Below the pieces are notes generated by a model. That model did not search any database and was not told the origin of the DNA. It worked only from the letters and a program-made list of their open reading frames with translations. Shown here piece by piece: positions 49,824-60,995 of a stretch of 64,000 nt of DNA (the first letter of the stretch is position 1; each line of letters begins with the position of its first letter). The translations under genes and the position numbers were made by a program. The stretch is from Rubrivivax sp. (GTDB lineage: Bacteria; Pseudomonadota; Gammaproteobacteria; Burkholderiales; Burkholderiaceae_C): contig JAEUPC010000225.1 in NCBI GenBank assembly GCA_016789865.1, forward strand, positions 1 through 64,000. The letters are read 5' to 3'.

Positions 49824-51077
49824 TCAGCGGCGCGGAGGTTCCGGCGCCGCCGCCGGCGCGGCAGCAGCAGCGCTTGCCCCCGTTGCCGCCCGTGTGGCCG
49901 CACCTGTGGCGGCCCCTGCGGCCGCCCCTGCGGCCGGTTCAAGCGCGCGCACGCGCACGTTCGTCCGCACGCCCTCGGCGCGAGCGACGATGGTCTCACC
50001 CGCCGCCAGGCCCTCGAGCACCAGCACGCGGCGGTTGTCGGCGGCGCCGGTTTCGAGCGCGCGGAACGCCGTGCGGCCGCCCTCGACCACCAGCACGCCC
50101 GGGCGGCCCTCGCGGCTGCGCGTCAGCGCGGCCAGCGGGATGGTGATGCCGCGCACATCGCCGACCTCGACCGCCACCTCGGCTTCCTGGTCGATGGCAA
50201 AGCGCCGCGGCGCAGTGTCGAACGTGATGTTCACGTCCAGTTCGCGCGTGGCGGCGTCGGACTGGCGGGCGATTCGCGCCACCTTGCCGCGCAGCGTCTC
50301 GCCGGTGCGCAGGCGGATGGTCGCCGGCTGGCCGAGCTCGATGCGGCCGAGCACCGACTCGTCCACCCGCATCACCACCCACACGCTCTGCGGGTCGACC
50401 AGGCGCAGCAGCGTGCTGCCCGGCACCACGGTGCTGCCGACCTCGACCTGGCGCGCGATCACCAGCGCGTCCATCGGCGCCACGATGCGGGCGTGCGAAT
50501 GCACTGCCTCGGCGTAGCGCGCCTCGGCCGCCAGCGCACGCGCCTCGGCGGCGCGGGCGGCCTGCGTTGCCGTGGCGTTGTCGACGTTGGCGGTGGCCGC
50601 GCGCAGCGCGGCGTTGGAGGTGTCCAGTGCCGCCGGCGAGACGAACCCGGTGTTCAGCAGCTCGGCGTCGCGCCGCTGGCGGCTGCGCGCCAGTTCGAGC
50701 TCGGCCTCGGCCCGGGCGGCTCCGGCCTGGGCGGCTTCGAGGTTGCGGGCCAGCGCCGCCTGCTGACCGTCGACCACGCTGCGCTTGGCCGCGAGGTCGC
50801 GGTCGTCCAGCAGCACCAGCGGCTGGCCGCGGCGCACCATGTCGCCGATGTCGGCATCGACGCGCCGCACGGTCGCCGTGATGCGCGCCGACAGCGTCAC
50901 GGGAACACGTGCCTGCACGGTGCCCGGCCCGACGACGCGCTGCGCGACGGCGCCGGCCTCGACCCGCACCGTGGCCACGTCGACGGTGCGGCCGAAGCGC
51001 AGGTAGGCTGCGCCGCCCGCCACCGCCATGAGCAACATCGCCGCGGATGCGGCCACCCAGCGCCGGTGCAGTTTCAT
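49824..51077 (-). CDS. HlyD-family periplasmic adaptor of the exporter (DevB-like)
   Basis: 417 residues: N-terminal membrane anchor (AASAAMLLMAVAGGAAYL), lipoyl half (ARITATVRRVDADIGDMVRR), long coiled coil (~100-200), second lipoyl half (ARIVAPMDALVIARQVEVGS) and a beta-barrel region. A low-complexity Ala/Gly/Thr tail of ~40 residues ends it. It bridges the inner-membrane permease to an outer-membrane channel, which is not encoded here. First gene of the operon, after osmC. Confidence 0.92.
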   Translation of the reverse strand: MKLHRRWVAASAAMLLMAVAGGAAYLRFGRTVDVATVRVEAGAVAQRVVGPGTVQARVPVTLSARITATVRRVDADIGDMVRRGQPLVLLDDRDLAAKRSVVDGQQAALARNLEAAQAGAARAEAELELARSRQRRDAELLNTGFVSPAALDTSNAALRAATANVDNATATQAARAAEARALAAEARYAEAVHSHARIVAPMDALVIARQVEVGSTVVPGSTLLRLVDPQSVWVVMRVDESVLGRIELGQPATIRLRTGETLRGKVARIARQSDAATRELDVNITFDTAPRRFAIDQEAEVAVEVGDVRGITIPLAALTRSREGRPGVLVVEGGRTAFRALETGAADNRRVLVLEGLAAGETIVARAEGVRTNVRVRALEPAAGAAAGAATGAATRAATGASAAAAAPAAAPEPPRR

Positions 51078-51091
51078 CGTCGGCCTCTTGG

Positions 51092-51592
51092 CTACGCCGC
51101 TGTCGCGGCAGCGGCAGTCGCTGCGGCCGCCTGCCCGCCGGTGAAGACCTCGGTGCCGCCGGCGTCGACGACACGCACGCCGACCGCGATGCCGTGGCGC
51201 ACGCTCTCGGTGACGACGCAGAAGTCCTCGAACTGCGCCAGGCAGCGCTCGAAGTGCTGGATGGCGCCGGCCGGCTCGGCGAGATGGATGGTCACGTCGA
51301 AGCGGTCGATGCGCAGCCGCCCTTTCTCGTTGCGCGCCAGCTCGCCGTTGACCTGCGCGCGCAGCGGCCCGGTGCTCTGCTTGAACTTGCGCATGCAGAA
51401 CAGCAGGCTCGACGACAGGCAATTGGCTACCGCCGCACCGATCAGCCGCGCCGCGTTGGGACCGGCAGCGTGGCCCAGCGGCGGCGGCTCGTCGAGCAGC
51501 AACTCGGCCACGCCCGGGGCGTCGAACTTGACCCTGAACTCGTAGTCGGCGAGCTGTTGCAGCTCGAACTCGAACGAGAGGGATTCGCTCAT
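51092..51592 (-). CDS. OsmC/Ohr-family protein
   Basis: 166 residues with the two redox Cys of the family in NCLSSSLLFCMRKF and FEDFCVVTESVRHG. The first motif has an additional Cys (NC) that is not the usual catalytic one. OsmC proteins reduce organic hydroperoxides with thiols, though many members have unknown substrates. AGGAAG site before ATG. It lies 14 bp before the adaptor gene, so it may be co-expressed with the exporter. The Ala-rich tail is low complexity. Confidence 0.85.
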   Translation of the reverse strand: MSESLSFEFELQQLADYEFRVKFDAPGVAELLLDEPPPLGHAAGPNAARLIGAAVANCLSSSLLFCMRKFKQSTGPLRAQVNGELARNEKGRLRIDRFDVTIHLAEPAGAIQHFERCLAQFEDFCVVTESVRHGIAVGVRVVDAGGTEVFTGGQAAAATAAAATAA

Positions 51593-51824
51593 GGCACGGC
51601 TTCCTTTCTTGCGCGTCGGTTGGGAGCGGCTTGGCAGCCGCAGGCTCGACCCGCACCCAGCCTATCGAGACGGCGGGTTCGCGTCTGCAACCTCGGTGGC
51701 CGACCTGGTCGCGCGATGCACTTCGTGGGGAAAGCGCAAGTAGCGCACCGCCCCTTCCCGGGTCGCGTGCCCGCAGTCGCGTGAAACGAGCCGAGCACGC
51801 GAACCGAGCACCCGAAGCTTCAGC

Positions 51825-53246
51825 TCAAAGCACCCGGAAGATCCAACCCGGTGCCACCGCCACCACGATCGCCGGCAGCAGGCACAACACGCTGGCCACC
51901 AGCGCCGGGGTGCGCAGCGTCGCCGCGCCCTGAGTGCCGCTCAGCGCCGCCGGCGCCCCCATGAACATCGCCTGGATCACCCGCAGGTAGAAGTAGATGC
52001 CCAGGTAGCTGCCGACCAGGCCCAGCACCGCCACCAGCGTATGGCCCGCCGCCATCACCTCGCGGAAGATGAGGAACTTGGCGATGAACCCCGGCAGCGG
52101 CGGGATACCGGCCAGCGACAGCATCGCCAGGCCGATGACGATGGCCGCGAACGGCTGGCGGTGGAACAAGCCCTGCAGCTCGTCGATGCGGTCGCGCCGC
52201 GAGTCGTCGCCATGCGCCGGCAAGGCCGAGAACGCGAGCATCGTCATCAGGCCGTAGGCCAGCAGGTAGAACCACACCGCCGTGAAGCGGCCTGCCGCGT
52301 CGCCGAGGAAGGCGAGGAACAGGTAGCCGGCGTGCGCGATGGACGAGTAGGCCATCATGCGGCGCAGATTCGGCTGCCGCATCGCCGCCAGGTTGCCCCA
52401 GGCGATGGAGGCGAGCGGCAGCACGGCGACGAGGCCCACCAGCACGCCGGGCACCGAAGAGGCGCCGAACAGGCGCAGCGCCGCCAGCAACACGCCGGCC
52501 TTGACGATGGCTGCCATGTAGGCGGTGACAGGCAGGCTCGCGCCCTCGTAGGCATCGGGCGCCCAGGCGTGGAAGGGCACGATCGCGGCCTTGAGGAAGA
52601 AAGCCAACAGCACGAGCACGACACCGGCGAGGGCCGCACCGCCCCCAGCGGCCGCGGTTGCCGTGGCGCTGCGCGCCAGCGCCTCGGGGAACGCCACCAG
52701 CGCCAGCATGCCCGCGTGGCCGTACAGCAGCGAGATGCCCATCAGCAGCGTGGCGGTGGCCGCGCCGCCGAGCACCAGGTACTTCAGCGCCGCCTCGGGA
52801 CTCGTCTGGCGCTTCAGGCCCAACAGCACCAGCACGTACACCGGCAGCGACATCAGCTCCAGGCCGAGGAAGAGCGTGAGGAAGCTGTCGGAAGACAGCA
52901 TCAGCGCCAGCCCGTACAGTGAACTCACCAGCAGCGGATAGAACGGCCCGCCGTCGCCCAGGTCATCCCGCGCCAGCAGCAGCACGGGCCAGGCCAGCGA
53001 GAGCACCACGACCTTGCCGAGCGACGTGCTGCGCGACACCGACACCTGGCCGATGAAGGGCTCGCCCTCGAAACCGGTGAGCGCGAGCCACAGCGCTGCC
53101 AGCGCGGCGGCGCCGACGGTGAGCAGTGCGATGGCCGCCGCGCCTTGGCCCGACCTGGCGACCAGCGCATGCACGATGAGCAGCAGCACGCCGGCGAGCA
53201 GCAGGTGCTCGGGCAGCAGGCCGATGGCGAAGGCGGGCCAGTTCAT
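51825..53246 (-). CDS. nuoN: NADH-quinone oxidoreductase subunit N
   Basis: 473 residues, ~14 membrane helices, antiporter-like proton-pumping subunit. Key features: Lys in FFLKAAIVPFHAWAPDAYEG, LFLGLELMSLPVYVLV with its Glu, and MAYSSIAHAGYLFLA. Last gene of the nuo operon; 16 bp after nuoM. Confidence 0.96.
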   Translation of the reverse strand: MNWPAFAIGLLPEHLLLAGVLLLIVHALVARSGQGAAAIALLTVGAAALAALWLALTGFEGEPFIGQVSVSRSTSLGKVVVLSLAWPVLLLARDDLGDGGPFYPLLVSSLYGLALMLSSDSFLTLFLGLELMSLPVYVLVLLGLKRQTSPEAALKYLVLGGAATATLLMGISLLYGHAGMLALVAFPEALARSATATAAAGGGAALAGVVLVLLAFFLKAAIVPFHAWAPDAYEGASLPVTAYMAAIVKAGVLLAALRLFGASSVPGVLVGLVAVLPLASIAWGNLAAMRQPNLRRMMAYSSIAHAGYLFLAFLGDAAGRFTAVWFYLLAYGLMTMLAFSALPAHGDDSRRDRIDELQGLFHRQPFAAIVIGLAMLSLAGIPPLPGFIAKFLIFREVMAAGHTLVAVLGLVGSYLGIYFYLRVIQAMFMGAPAALSGTQGAATLRTPALVASVLCLLPAIVVAVAPGWIFRVL

Positions 53247-53262
53247 GAGGGGCGCACCGGTG

Positions 53263-54880
53263 TCATGGTTGGGTGGGCGCTGCGGGTGCCGCGGCTGCGA
53301 TCAGCGGCGTGGCGGCGGTTGCAGCGCCTGCCACGGCCGTGCCGCGCGCCGCCGCCACCCGCTGCTGGTACTGCCGCGCCGCCACTTCGGTCTTGCGCAT
53401 CGGCTCGCCGGGGAAGAGGCCGAGCCAGAAGATCGCGGCGATGAGCGCGACGAGGATCGTCGTCTCGCGGCCGTTCAGGTCGGCGAGCTTGGCCACCGGC
53501 GCGCGCGTGGCGCCGAACAGGAACAGCGCGGCGAAGCGCAGCATGTACAGCGCCCCCAGCACCACGCCCGTGACCGCCAGCACCGCAGGCCCCAGCGCAA
53601 ACGAGTCGCCTTGCAGGTGCTGCGCCCAGGCGGCGTTGAAGGTGCCCAGCAGCGCCAGGAACTCGCCGGTGAAGCCGCTGGTCGTCGGCAGGCCGATGGA
53701 AGCCAGCGTGAGGATCATGAAGGCCACCGAGTACATCGGCACCAGCCGCGCCAGGCCGCCGTACGCCGTGATGTCGCGAGAGTGCGTGCGCTCGTAGACC
53801 ATGCCGATCATCAGGAACAGGCCCGCGGCGGTGAGCCCGTGGCTCACCATCTGCACGATGGCGCCCTGGATGCCGATGAGATCGAGGCTCACCAGGCCCA
53901 GCATCACGTAGCCCAGGTGGCTGATCGAGCTGTAGGCGATGATTTTCTTGATGTCGTCCTGCACCAGCGCCAGCCCGGCACCGATGACGATGCTGGCCAC
54001 CGCCAGCACCTGGACGAGCGGCGTGAAGTACAGCGTGGCCGCAGGGAAGAGCGGGAAGCCCAGCTTCATGAAGCCATAGGTGCCCATCTTCAGCAGCACG
54101 CCGGCGAGGATCACCGAACCGGCGGTGGGCGCCTCGACGTGCGCGTCGGGCAACCAGGTGTGCAGCGGCACCATCGGCACCTTGATCGCGAACGACAGCG
54201 CGAACGCGGCGAACAGCCACAGCTGCACGTCGGCCGGCAGCTTCAGGCGGTAGAGGTCTTCGAACGCGAACGAAGGCGTACCGCCCGCCGCGGCTTGGGC
54301 CGCCAGCACCAGCCAGATCATCGCCGCCAGCATCAGGATCGAGCCGAAGGCCGTGTACAGCACGAACTTCAGCGTCGCGTAGATGCGCCGCTCGCCGCCC
54401 CAGATGCCGATGAGCAGGAACATCGGGATCAGCATCGTCTCCCAGAAGATGTAGAAGACGAACAAGTCCTGCGCGAGGAAGGTGCCCATCATCGCGAACT
54501 GGATCAGGAACACCATCGCGTGGAAGAGCTTCACGTCCTTGGTGATGGCGCTGAACGAGCCGGCCACGACGAGGGGGCCGAGGAAGCCGGTGAGCAGCAC
54601 CAGCAGCACGTTGGCGCCGTCCAGGCCGATCGAGAAGTACACGCCCCAGCTCTCGATCCACGGTACGCGGCTGGCGAATTGCGCCGCGGCAACGCCCGGC
54701 TGGAACTCGGCGTACAGCCACACGGTGGCCGCGAACTGAAGCAGCATCACCCACAGGCTGAAGCCGTGGATCGTGCGCACCGCGTCGCGGGGCAGGAGGG
54801 CCAGCGCGAGCATCGCCGCCAGCGGCAGCCACAGCACGACATGCAATGCCAACTGCAGCATGAAGGACCCCGAACCGGTG

Positions 54881-54888
<8 letters not shown>
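53263..54888 (-). CDS. nuoM: NADH-quinone oxidoreductase subunit M
   Basis: 541 residues, ~14 helices. Pumping-channel residues are in VFYIFWETMLIPMFLLIGIW (Glu), IKVPMVPLHTWLPDAHVEAP (Lys and His) and IAYSSISHLGYVMLG. The C-terminal ~30 residues are an Ala-rich extension. Overlaps nuoL by 8 bp. Confidence 0.97.
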
Positions 54889-56794
<1,906 letters not shown>

Positions 56795-56812
56795 GGTGGG
56801 TCAGCCCTGGGA

Positions 56813-57115
56813 TCAGCCCTTCAGGCCCGCGTAGGCACCGGCATCCAGCGTGCGCCCGTGGCGCACCAGCAGCAGCACGATCGGGATGGCGATGGCGATC
56901 TCGCTGGCCGCGACGATGAAGATGAGGAACACCATCACCGCGCCGTCCAGGTGTTGCTGCTGCTGGGCGAAGGTGACGAGGCTCAAGTTGACGCCGTTGA
57001 GCATCAGTTCCATGCACATCAGCATCACCAGCAGGTTGCGGCGCACGATCACGCCCAGCAGCCCCAGGCCGAAGAGCGCGAAGCTCACCGTCAGCAGCAG
57101 GTTCGCCTTATCCAT
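56813..57115 (-). CDS. nuoK: NADH-quinone oxidoreductase subunit K
   Basis: 100 residues, three helices, with the two conserved membrane Glu in LLVMLMCMELMLNGVNL and IFIVAASEIAIAI. Part of the proton path between the quinone site and the antiporter subunits. Its start overlaps the nuoJ stop by 8 bp. Confidence 0.97.
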   Translation of the reverse strand: MDKANLLLTVSFALFGLGLLGVIVRRNLLVMLMCMELMLNGVNLSLVTFAQQQQHLDGAVMVFLIFIVAASEIAIAIPIVLLLVRHGRTLDAGAYAGLKG

Positions 57116-57680
57116 GACTCGGCTCCCGCGTGACCGGTGCGGAGGGCGCGGCGGCCGGCTCGCTCTTGCGCAGTTTGACGATGGCCACTGCCGCCAGTAC
57201 CGCCACCACCAGCAGCACCGACGTCAGCTCGAAGTACAGCCAGTACTGGCCGAGGAAGGCGGCGGAGAAGGCCTGCACGCCGAACACCGTGCCACTCTCG
57301 GTGGAGGCGGCGAAGGCGGCGATGGCGGCGGGCTCGGCGTCCTTGTCGGGCCACACCGCCGACACCAGCACACCCACGAGCACCGCCACCGCGGCCAGCC
57401 CGGGCCACAGCAACCGGGAATAGCGCTCGGTGAACGACGGGTCGCGCACGTCCAGCAGCATGATGGCGTAGACCATGAACACCATCACCGCGCCGACGTA
57501 GATCATGATCTGGAACACCGCGATCACGTGCACGCCGAGCAGGCCGTAGATGCCGCCCAGCGAGATCATCGAGGCGATGAGGGCCAACGCCACGCGCATC
57601 GGGTGGCGCAGCAGCAGCATCAGCACGGCGCCGGCCACTGCCGCGGCGGCGAAGAGGATGAGCAGCAGGTTCTCGATCAT
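57108..57680 (-). CDS. nuoJ: NADH-quinone oxidoreductase subunit J
   Basis: 190 residues, five helices, with the conserved IYVGAVMVFMVYAIMLLDV segment. The ATG at 57680 overlaps the nuoI stop (ATGA), so upstream sequence in the same frame is not included. The tail is rich in Pro/Ala. Confidence 0.96.
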   Translation of the reverse strand: MIENLLLILFAAAAVAGAVLMLLLRHPMRVALALIASMISLGGIYGLLGVHVIAVFQIMIYVGAVMVFMVYAIMLLDVRDPSFTERYSRLLWPGLAAVAVLVGVLVSAVWPDKDAEPAAIAAFAASTESGTVFGVQAFSAAFLGQYWLYFELTSVLLVVAVLAAVAIVKLRKSEPAAAPSAPVTREPSHG

Positions 57681-58300
57681 CGTGAGGCCTCGCTCGCCGG
57701 CGCGCCGGCGGCGCCCGGCCGCGGCGGGTAGCGCTTGGCGGCATCGGACGCCGGCTGCCAGTTCAGCAACTCCTCCTTGCCGATCCACATCGCGTGGCGG
57801 TCGGGCCCGGGCAGGTTCGGCACCTCCTTGGCCATGCGGATGGCGTCTTCGGGGCAGGCCTCGACGCACAGGCCGCAGAAGATGCAACGCGAGTAGTCGA
57901 TCTCGAAGCGCGCCGGGCTCTTGGGGTGCTCGGGGTCGGCCGGGTCATGGCGGGCCTCGATCTCGATCACCTTCGCCGGGCACACGGTGGCGCACATGTT
58001 GCACGCCACGCATTGCGGCGAGCCGTCCGCACGGCGCACGAGCACATGCTTGCCGCGGTTGTGGCGCGCGTAGTCGGCGCGGATCTCTTCCGGGTAGTAC
58101 GCGGTCACCGCGCCCTTCCTGCCGGTGATCCACTTGCCCATGTTGCGCAGGAACACGCCGCCGGTGATGGCCAGCCCCCGCACCACCTCGAGCAGGTAAA
58201 CGCGCTCCCACGCGCCCATCGTGGGCTCGTTCCAGTAGACGCGGCGGATGCGGCGTTCCACCTTGAGAACCTTGCTGGCGTTGCCGCCCGGCGCGCTCAT
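57677..58300 (-). CDS. nuoI: NADH-quinone oxidoreductase subunit I
   Basis: 207 residues with two ferredoxin motifs, CVACNMCATVCPAKVIEIEA and CIFCGLCVEACPEDAIRMA, holding clusters N6a and N6b. N-terminal ~55 residues contain the amphipathic helix that docks on NuoH. A ~20-residue C-terminal tail is Pro/Ala-rich. Overlaps nuoH and nuoJ by 4 bp. Confidence 0.97.
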   Translation of the reverse strand: MSAPGGNASKVLKVERRIRRVYWNEPTMGAWERVYLLEVVRGLAITGGVFLRNMGKWITGRKGAVTAYYPEEIRADYARHNRGKHVLVRRADGSPQCVACNMCATVCPAKVIEIEARHDPADPEHPKSPARFEIDYSRCIFCGLCVEACPEDAIRMAKEVPNLPGPDRHAMWIGKEELLNWQPASDAAKRYPPRPGAAGAPASEASR

Positions 58301-59460
58301 ACCGTGCCCCCGGCGACGTTGAGAAGCCACACCGCGACCGCCGTGACGACCAGGTTCGCCAGGCAGATCGGGAACAGGAACTTCCACGCGAAGCGCAGCA
58401 ACTGGTCGTAGCGGAAGCGCGGCAGCGTCCAGCGCACGAGGATCTGGAAGCTGCTCATCACCAGCACCTTGACGAGGAACGTGACGAGTTGGAGCACCAC
58501 CACCACGCCGTGGCTCAGCGCCACCTCGGCGCCGCCCGGGAACGTGAAGCCGCCGTCGTGCATGTACGGCAGGTTGGCGCCGCCGAGGAACAGCGTGGTG
58601 AAGATCGCCGCGATGACCGCGATCTCGATGAACTCGGCGAACATGAACAGGCCCATCTTCATCGCCGAGTACTCGGTGAAGTAGCCGGAGATCAGCTCGC
58701 TCTCGGCCTCGGGCAGGTCGAAGGGGATGCGCCGGTTCTCGGCCATCGCCGCGGTGATGAAGAGGATGGCGGCGAACGGCTGCAGCACCACGCCCCACGC
58801 GGGCAGGAAGCCCAGCACGATGCCCGACTGCTGCCGCACGATGTCCATCAGGTCCACCGTGCCGTAGATGAGGATCAGGCCCAGCACGGTGAGGCCCATC
58901 ACCAGCTCGTACGAGATCATCTGCGAGCCGGCACGCAGCGCCCCCAGCATCGAGAACTTGTTCGAAGACGACCAGCCGGCGAGCATCGCGCCGATGACGG
59001 TCAGTCCCCCGAACGCGAAGATGATCAACAGCCCCGCGTCGAGCGCGGCGATCTGCAGGTTGTACGAGCGCTCGCCGAACCAGGCCGCCACCGCGGGCCA
59101 GCCCGAAAACAGCTCGGCCGGATGCAGCACGCCGCCAAACGGCACCACGCCGAACACCAGCAGCACCGGCACGAACACCACCCACGGCGCCACTTCGTAG
59201 GCGAAGCGGTCGTAGGCGGCGGGCTTGAAGTCCTCCTTGAGCATCATCTTCAGGCCGTCGGCCAGGCCGTGGAAGAGGCCCAGCCACACCAGCTTGATCT
59301 GCGTGAACGGCAGCCGCACGTAGGCGCGGTTGGCGCCGATGCGGTCGGCCATCACCGCCGCCTGCTTGCGCTCGACCCAGGTCAGCACGGTGCCGAACGT
59401 GAGCAGCATGCCCAGCGCGTAGGCGATGTAGACGGCATGCACGACGAGGTCTTGCATCAT
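58297..59460 (-). CDS. nuoH: NADH-quinone oxidoreductase subunit H
   Basis: 387 residues, eight or nine helices. Quinone-chamber motifs VERKQAAVMADRIGANRAYV, ENRRIPFDLPEAESELISGY and FTEYSAMKMGLFMFAEFIEI are all present. Overlaps nuoG by 4 bp. A slightly longer form than E. coli NuoH (325). Confidence 0.97.
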   Translation of the reverse strand: MMQDLVVHAVYIAYALGMLLTFGTVLTWVERKQAAVMADRIGANRAYVRLPFTQIKLVWLGLFHGLADGLKMMLKEDFKPAAYDRFAYEVAPWVVFVPVLLVFGVVPFGGVLHPAELFSGWPAVAAWFGERSYNLQIAALDAGLLIIFAFGGLTVIGAMLAGWSSSNKFSMLGALRAGSQMISYELVMGLTVLGLILIYGTVDLMDIVRQQSGIVLGFLPAWGVVLQPFAAILFITAAMAENRRIPFDLPEAESELISGYFTEYSAMKMGLFMFAEFIEIAVIAAIFTTLFLGGANLPYMHDGGFTFPGGAEVALSHGVVVVLQLVTFLVKVLVMSSFQILVRWTLPRFRYDQLLRFAWKFLFPICLANLVVTAVAVWLLNVAGGTV

Positions 59461-60995
59461 GGCGTCACCATCGCGGCTTCATCGCTGCGTGCACCGGCGG
59501 CGGCCAGGGCGGCCAGGGCCTCGAAGACCTGCTCGGCATCGGCCACGCCCGCGGGCTTGGCGAAGCAGGGCAGAAAGGCCCGCACCGTGCCTTCGAAGTT
59601 GGTGTAGTGCCCGGCGCGCTCGGTCATCACGCTGATGGCGAAGAAGACGTCGGCGTGGCCGTTCTCCGGCGCAAAGTAGGCGTTGAGGAAGATCACCGGC
59701 ACGCCGCGCGGCGCGGTGGCGAAATCGAAGCCTTCGCCCCACACCAGCACGAGGTCGGTGTCGGGCGGGAAGGTGAGCGCGGCATGGCCGAAGAACTCGC
59801 GCGCGCGGTGGGCGTTCGGGTTCTTGTCGGCGCGGATGAGCAGGTCGTCCTGAACCGTTTCGTCGGCCGCCGGCGGGTGATCACTCTTGACGAAGCAGGT
59901 GAAGCGCGGCGCCAGCGTGCGCTGGAAGGTGAGCAGTTCCTCGTTCGAGGCCCAGCTCGAGATCAGCGCCACCGGCCGGCGCGCGCGCCCGATCAGTTCG
60001 CGCGCGGCAGCCACGGCTTCGGCCAGCGGTACCTCGCGGCCCTTTTTCATCGCGGCCGTCGAGCGCGGGCGTTCCAGCAGCCCCGCGAGGTCGCGGCCCT
60101 TGTTGCAGATCCACGGCAGGGGCGGTGAGGCCGTGGCGTAGGCCTCGGCCGAGTGCGGCGAGGGCACGTCGCCGGGCCGGTCGCCGTGCTGCGCGCCCAG
60201 CGGGGTGACTCGCGCGATGGCGCGGTTCTCGCGCTGCGCGCCGGGGGTCGGCGAACGCAGCAGCCATTCGGGCTTGCGGTGCCAGATGTCGATGGCGCAG
60301 CCGCGTTCGCAGCCCGGGCACACCGACGGTGTGGCCTTCAGGTACCAGACTCGGTCGCGGTGCAGGAACGAGCGCGACAGCAGCGCGCCCACCGGGCACA
60401 GGTCGACGATGTTGTCGGAGTAGGGGTCGTCGTCGAGTTTCTTCGCGCTGCCACCGGCCGGCCGGATGACCGAGTGGTCGCCGCGTTCCTGCACCCCCAG
60501 CGCGTGCGACTTCGACACCTCGCGTGTGAAGCGCACGCAGCGCGTGCACAGGATGCAGCGCTCGTTGTCCAGCGTGATGCGCTCGGACAGCGCGTAGAAC
60601 TTGGTCGAGGCCACCTTCGGCTCGGCCGAGATGGACGGCTCGCCGTTGAAGGCCACGTGGTAGTCCTGCAACGTGCACTCGCCGGCCTTGTCGCAGATGC
60701 CGCAGTCCACCGGGTGGTTCAGAGTCAGGAACTGCATCGTCGCCTTGCGGTGTGCGCGCACGAGCTCGCTGTCGGTGAGCACCTTCAGGCCTTCGCTGAC
60801 CGGCATGTTGCAGCTGATCTCCACCCAGCTGCGGCCTTCGACCTGCACGACGCAGATGCGGCAGTTGCCGGCGACGGAAAGCTGCGGGTGCCAGCACAGC
60901 CGCGGAATGAAGATGCCGTGCTCGTCGGCCACCTGCAGCACGGTCTGCTCGGTGCGCGCGTCGAAGGGCTGGCCGTCTATGAAGATGCGCGGCAT
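59457..60995 (-). CDS. nuoG: NADH-quinone oxidoreductase subunit G, short form
   Basis: 512 residues, against about 770-900 in most proteobacteria. N-terminal [2Fe-2S] ligands (PRLCWHPQLSVAGNCRICVV), His/Cys-ligated cluster (NHPVDCGICDKAGEC), N4/N5 motifs (CILCTRCVRFTREV, DLCPVGAL) and an N7-type motif (CPGCERGCAIDIWH with a later Cys in ICNKGRD) are all present. What is missing is most of the C-terminal molybdopterin-oxidoreductase-like domain. The ATG at 60995 lies inside the end of nuoF (19-bp overlap). The reading frame is open throughout, and the stop overlaps nuoH, so this is not a frameshift. Confidence 0.93.
   Translation of the reverse strand: MPRIFIDGQPFDARTEQTVLQVADEHGIFIPRLCWHPQLSVAGNCRICVVQVEGRSWVEISCNMPVSEGLKVLTDSELVRAHRKATMQFLTLNHPVDCGICDKAGECTLQDYHVAFNGEPSISAEPKVASTKFYALSERITLDNERCILCTRCVRFTREVSKSHALGVQERGDHSVIRPAGGSAKKLDDDPYSDNIVDLCPVGALLSRSFLHRDRVWYLKATPSVCPGCERGCAIDIWHRKPEWLLRSPTPGAQRENRAIARVTPLGAQHGDRPGDVPSPHSAEAYATASPPLPWICNKGRDLAGLLERPRSTAAMKKGREVPLAEAVAAARELIGRARRPVALISSWASNEELLTFQRTLAPRFTCFVKSDHPPAADETVQDDLLIRADKNPNAHRAREFFGHAALTFPPDTDLVLVWGEGFDFATAPRGVPVIFLNAYFAPENGHADVFFAISVMTERAGHYTNFEGTVRAFLPCFAKPAGVADAEQVFEALAALAAAGARSDEAAMVTP

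Noticed and set aside
48663..51545. A 960-codon + strand frame across the exporter operon
   Set aside because: Antisense to permease and adaptor genes; composition is shadow-like.
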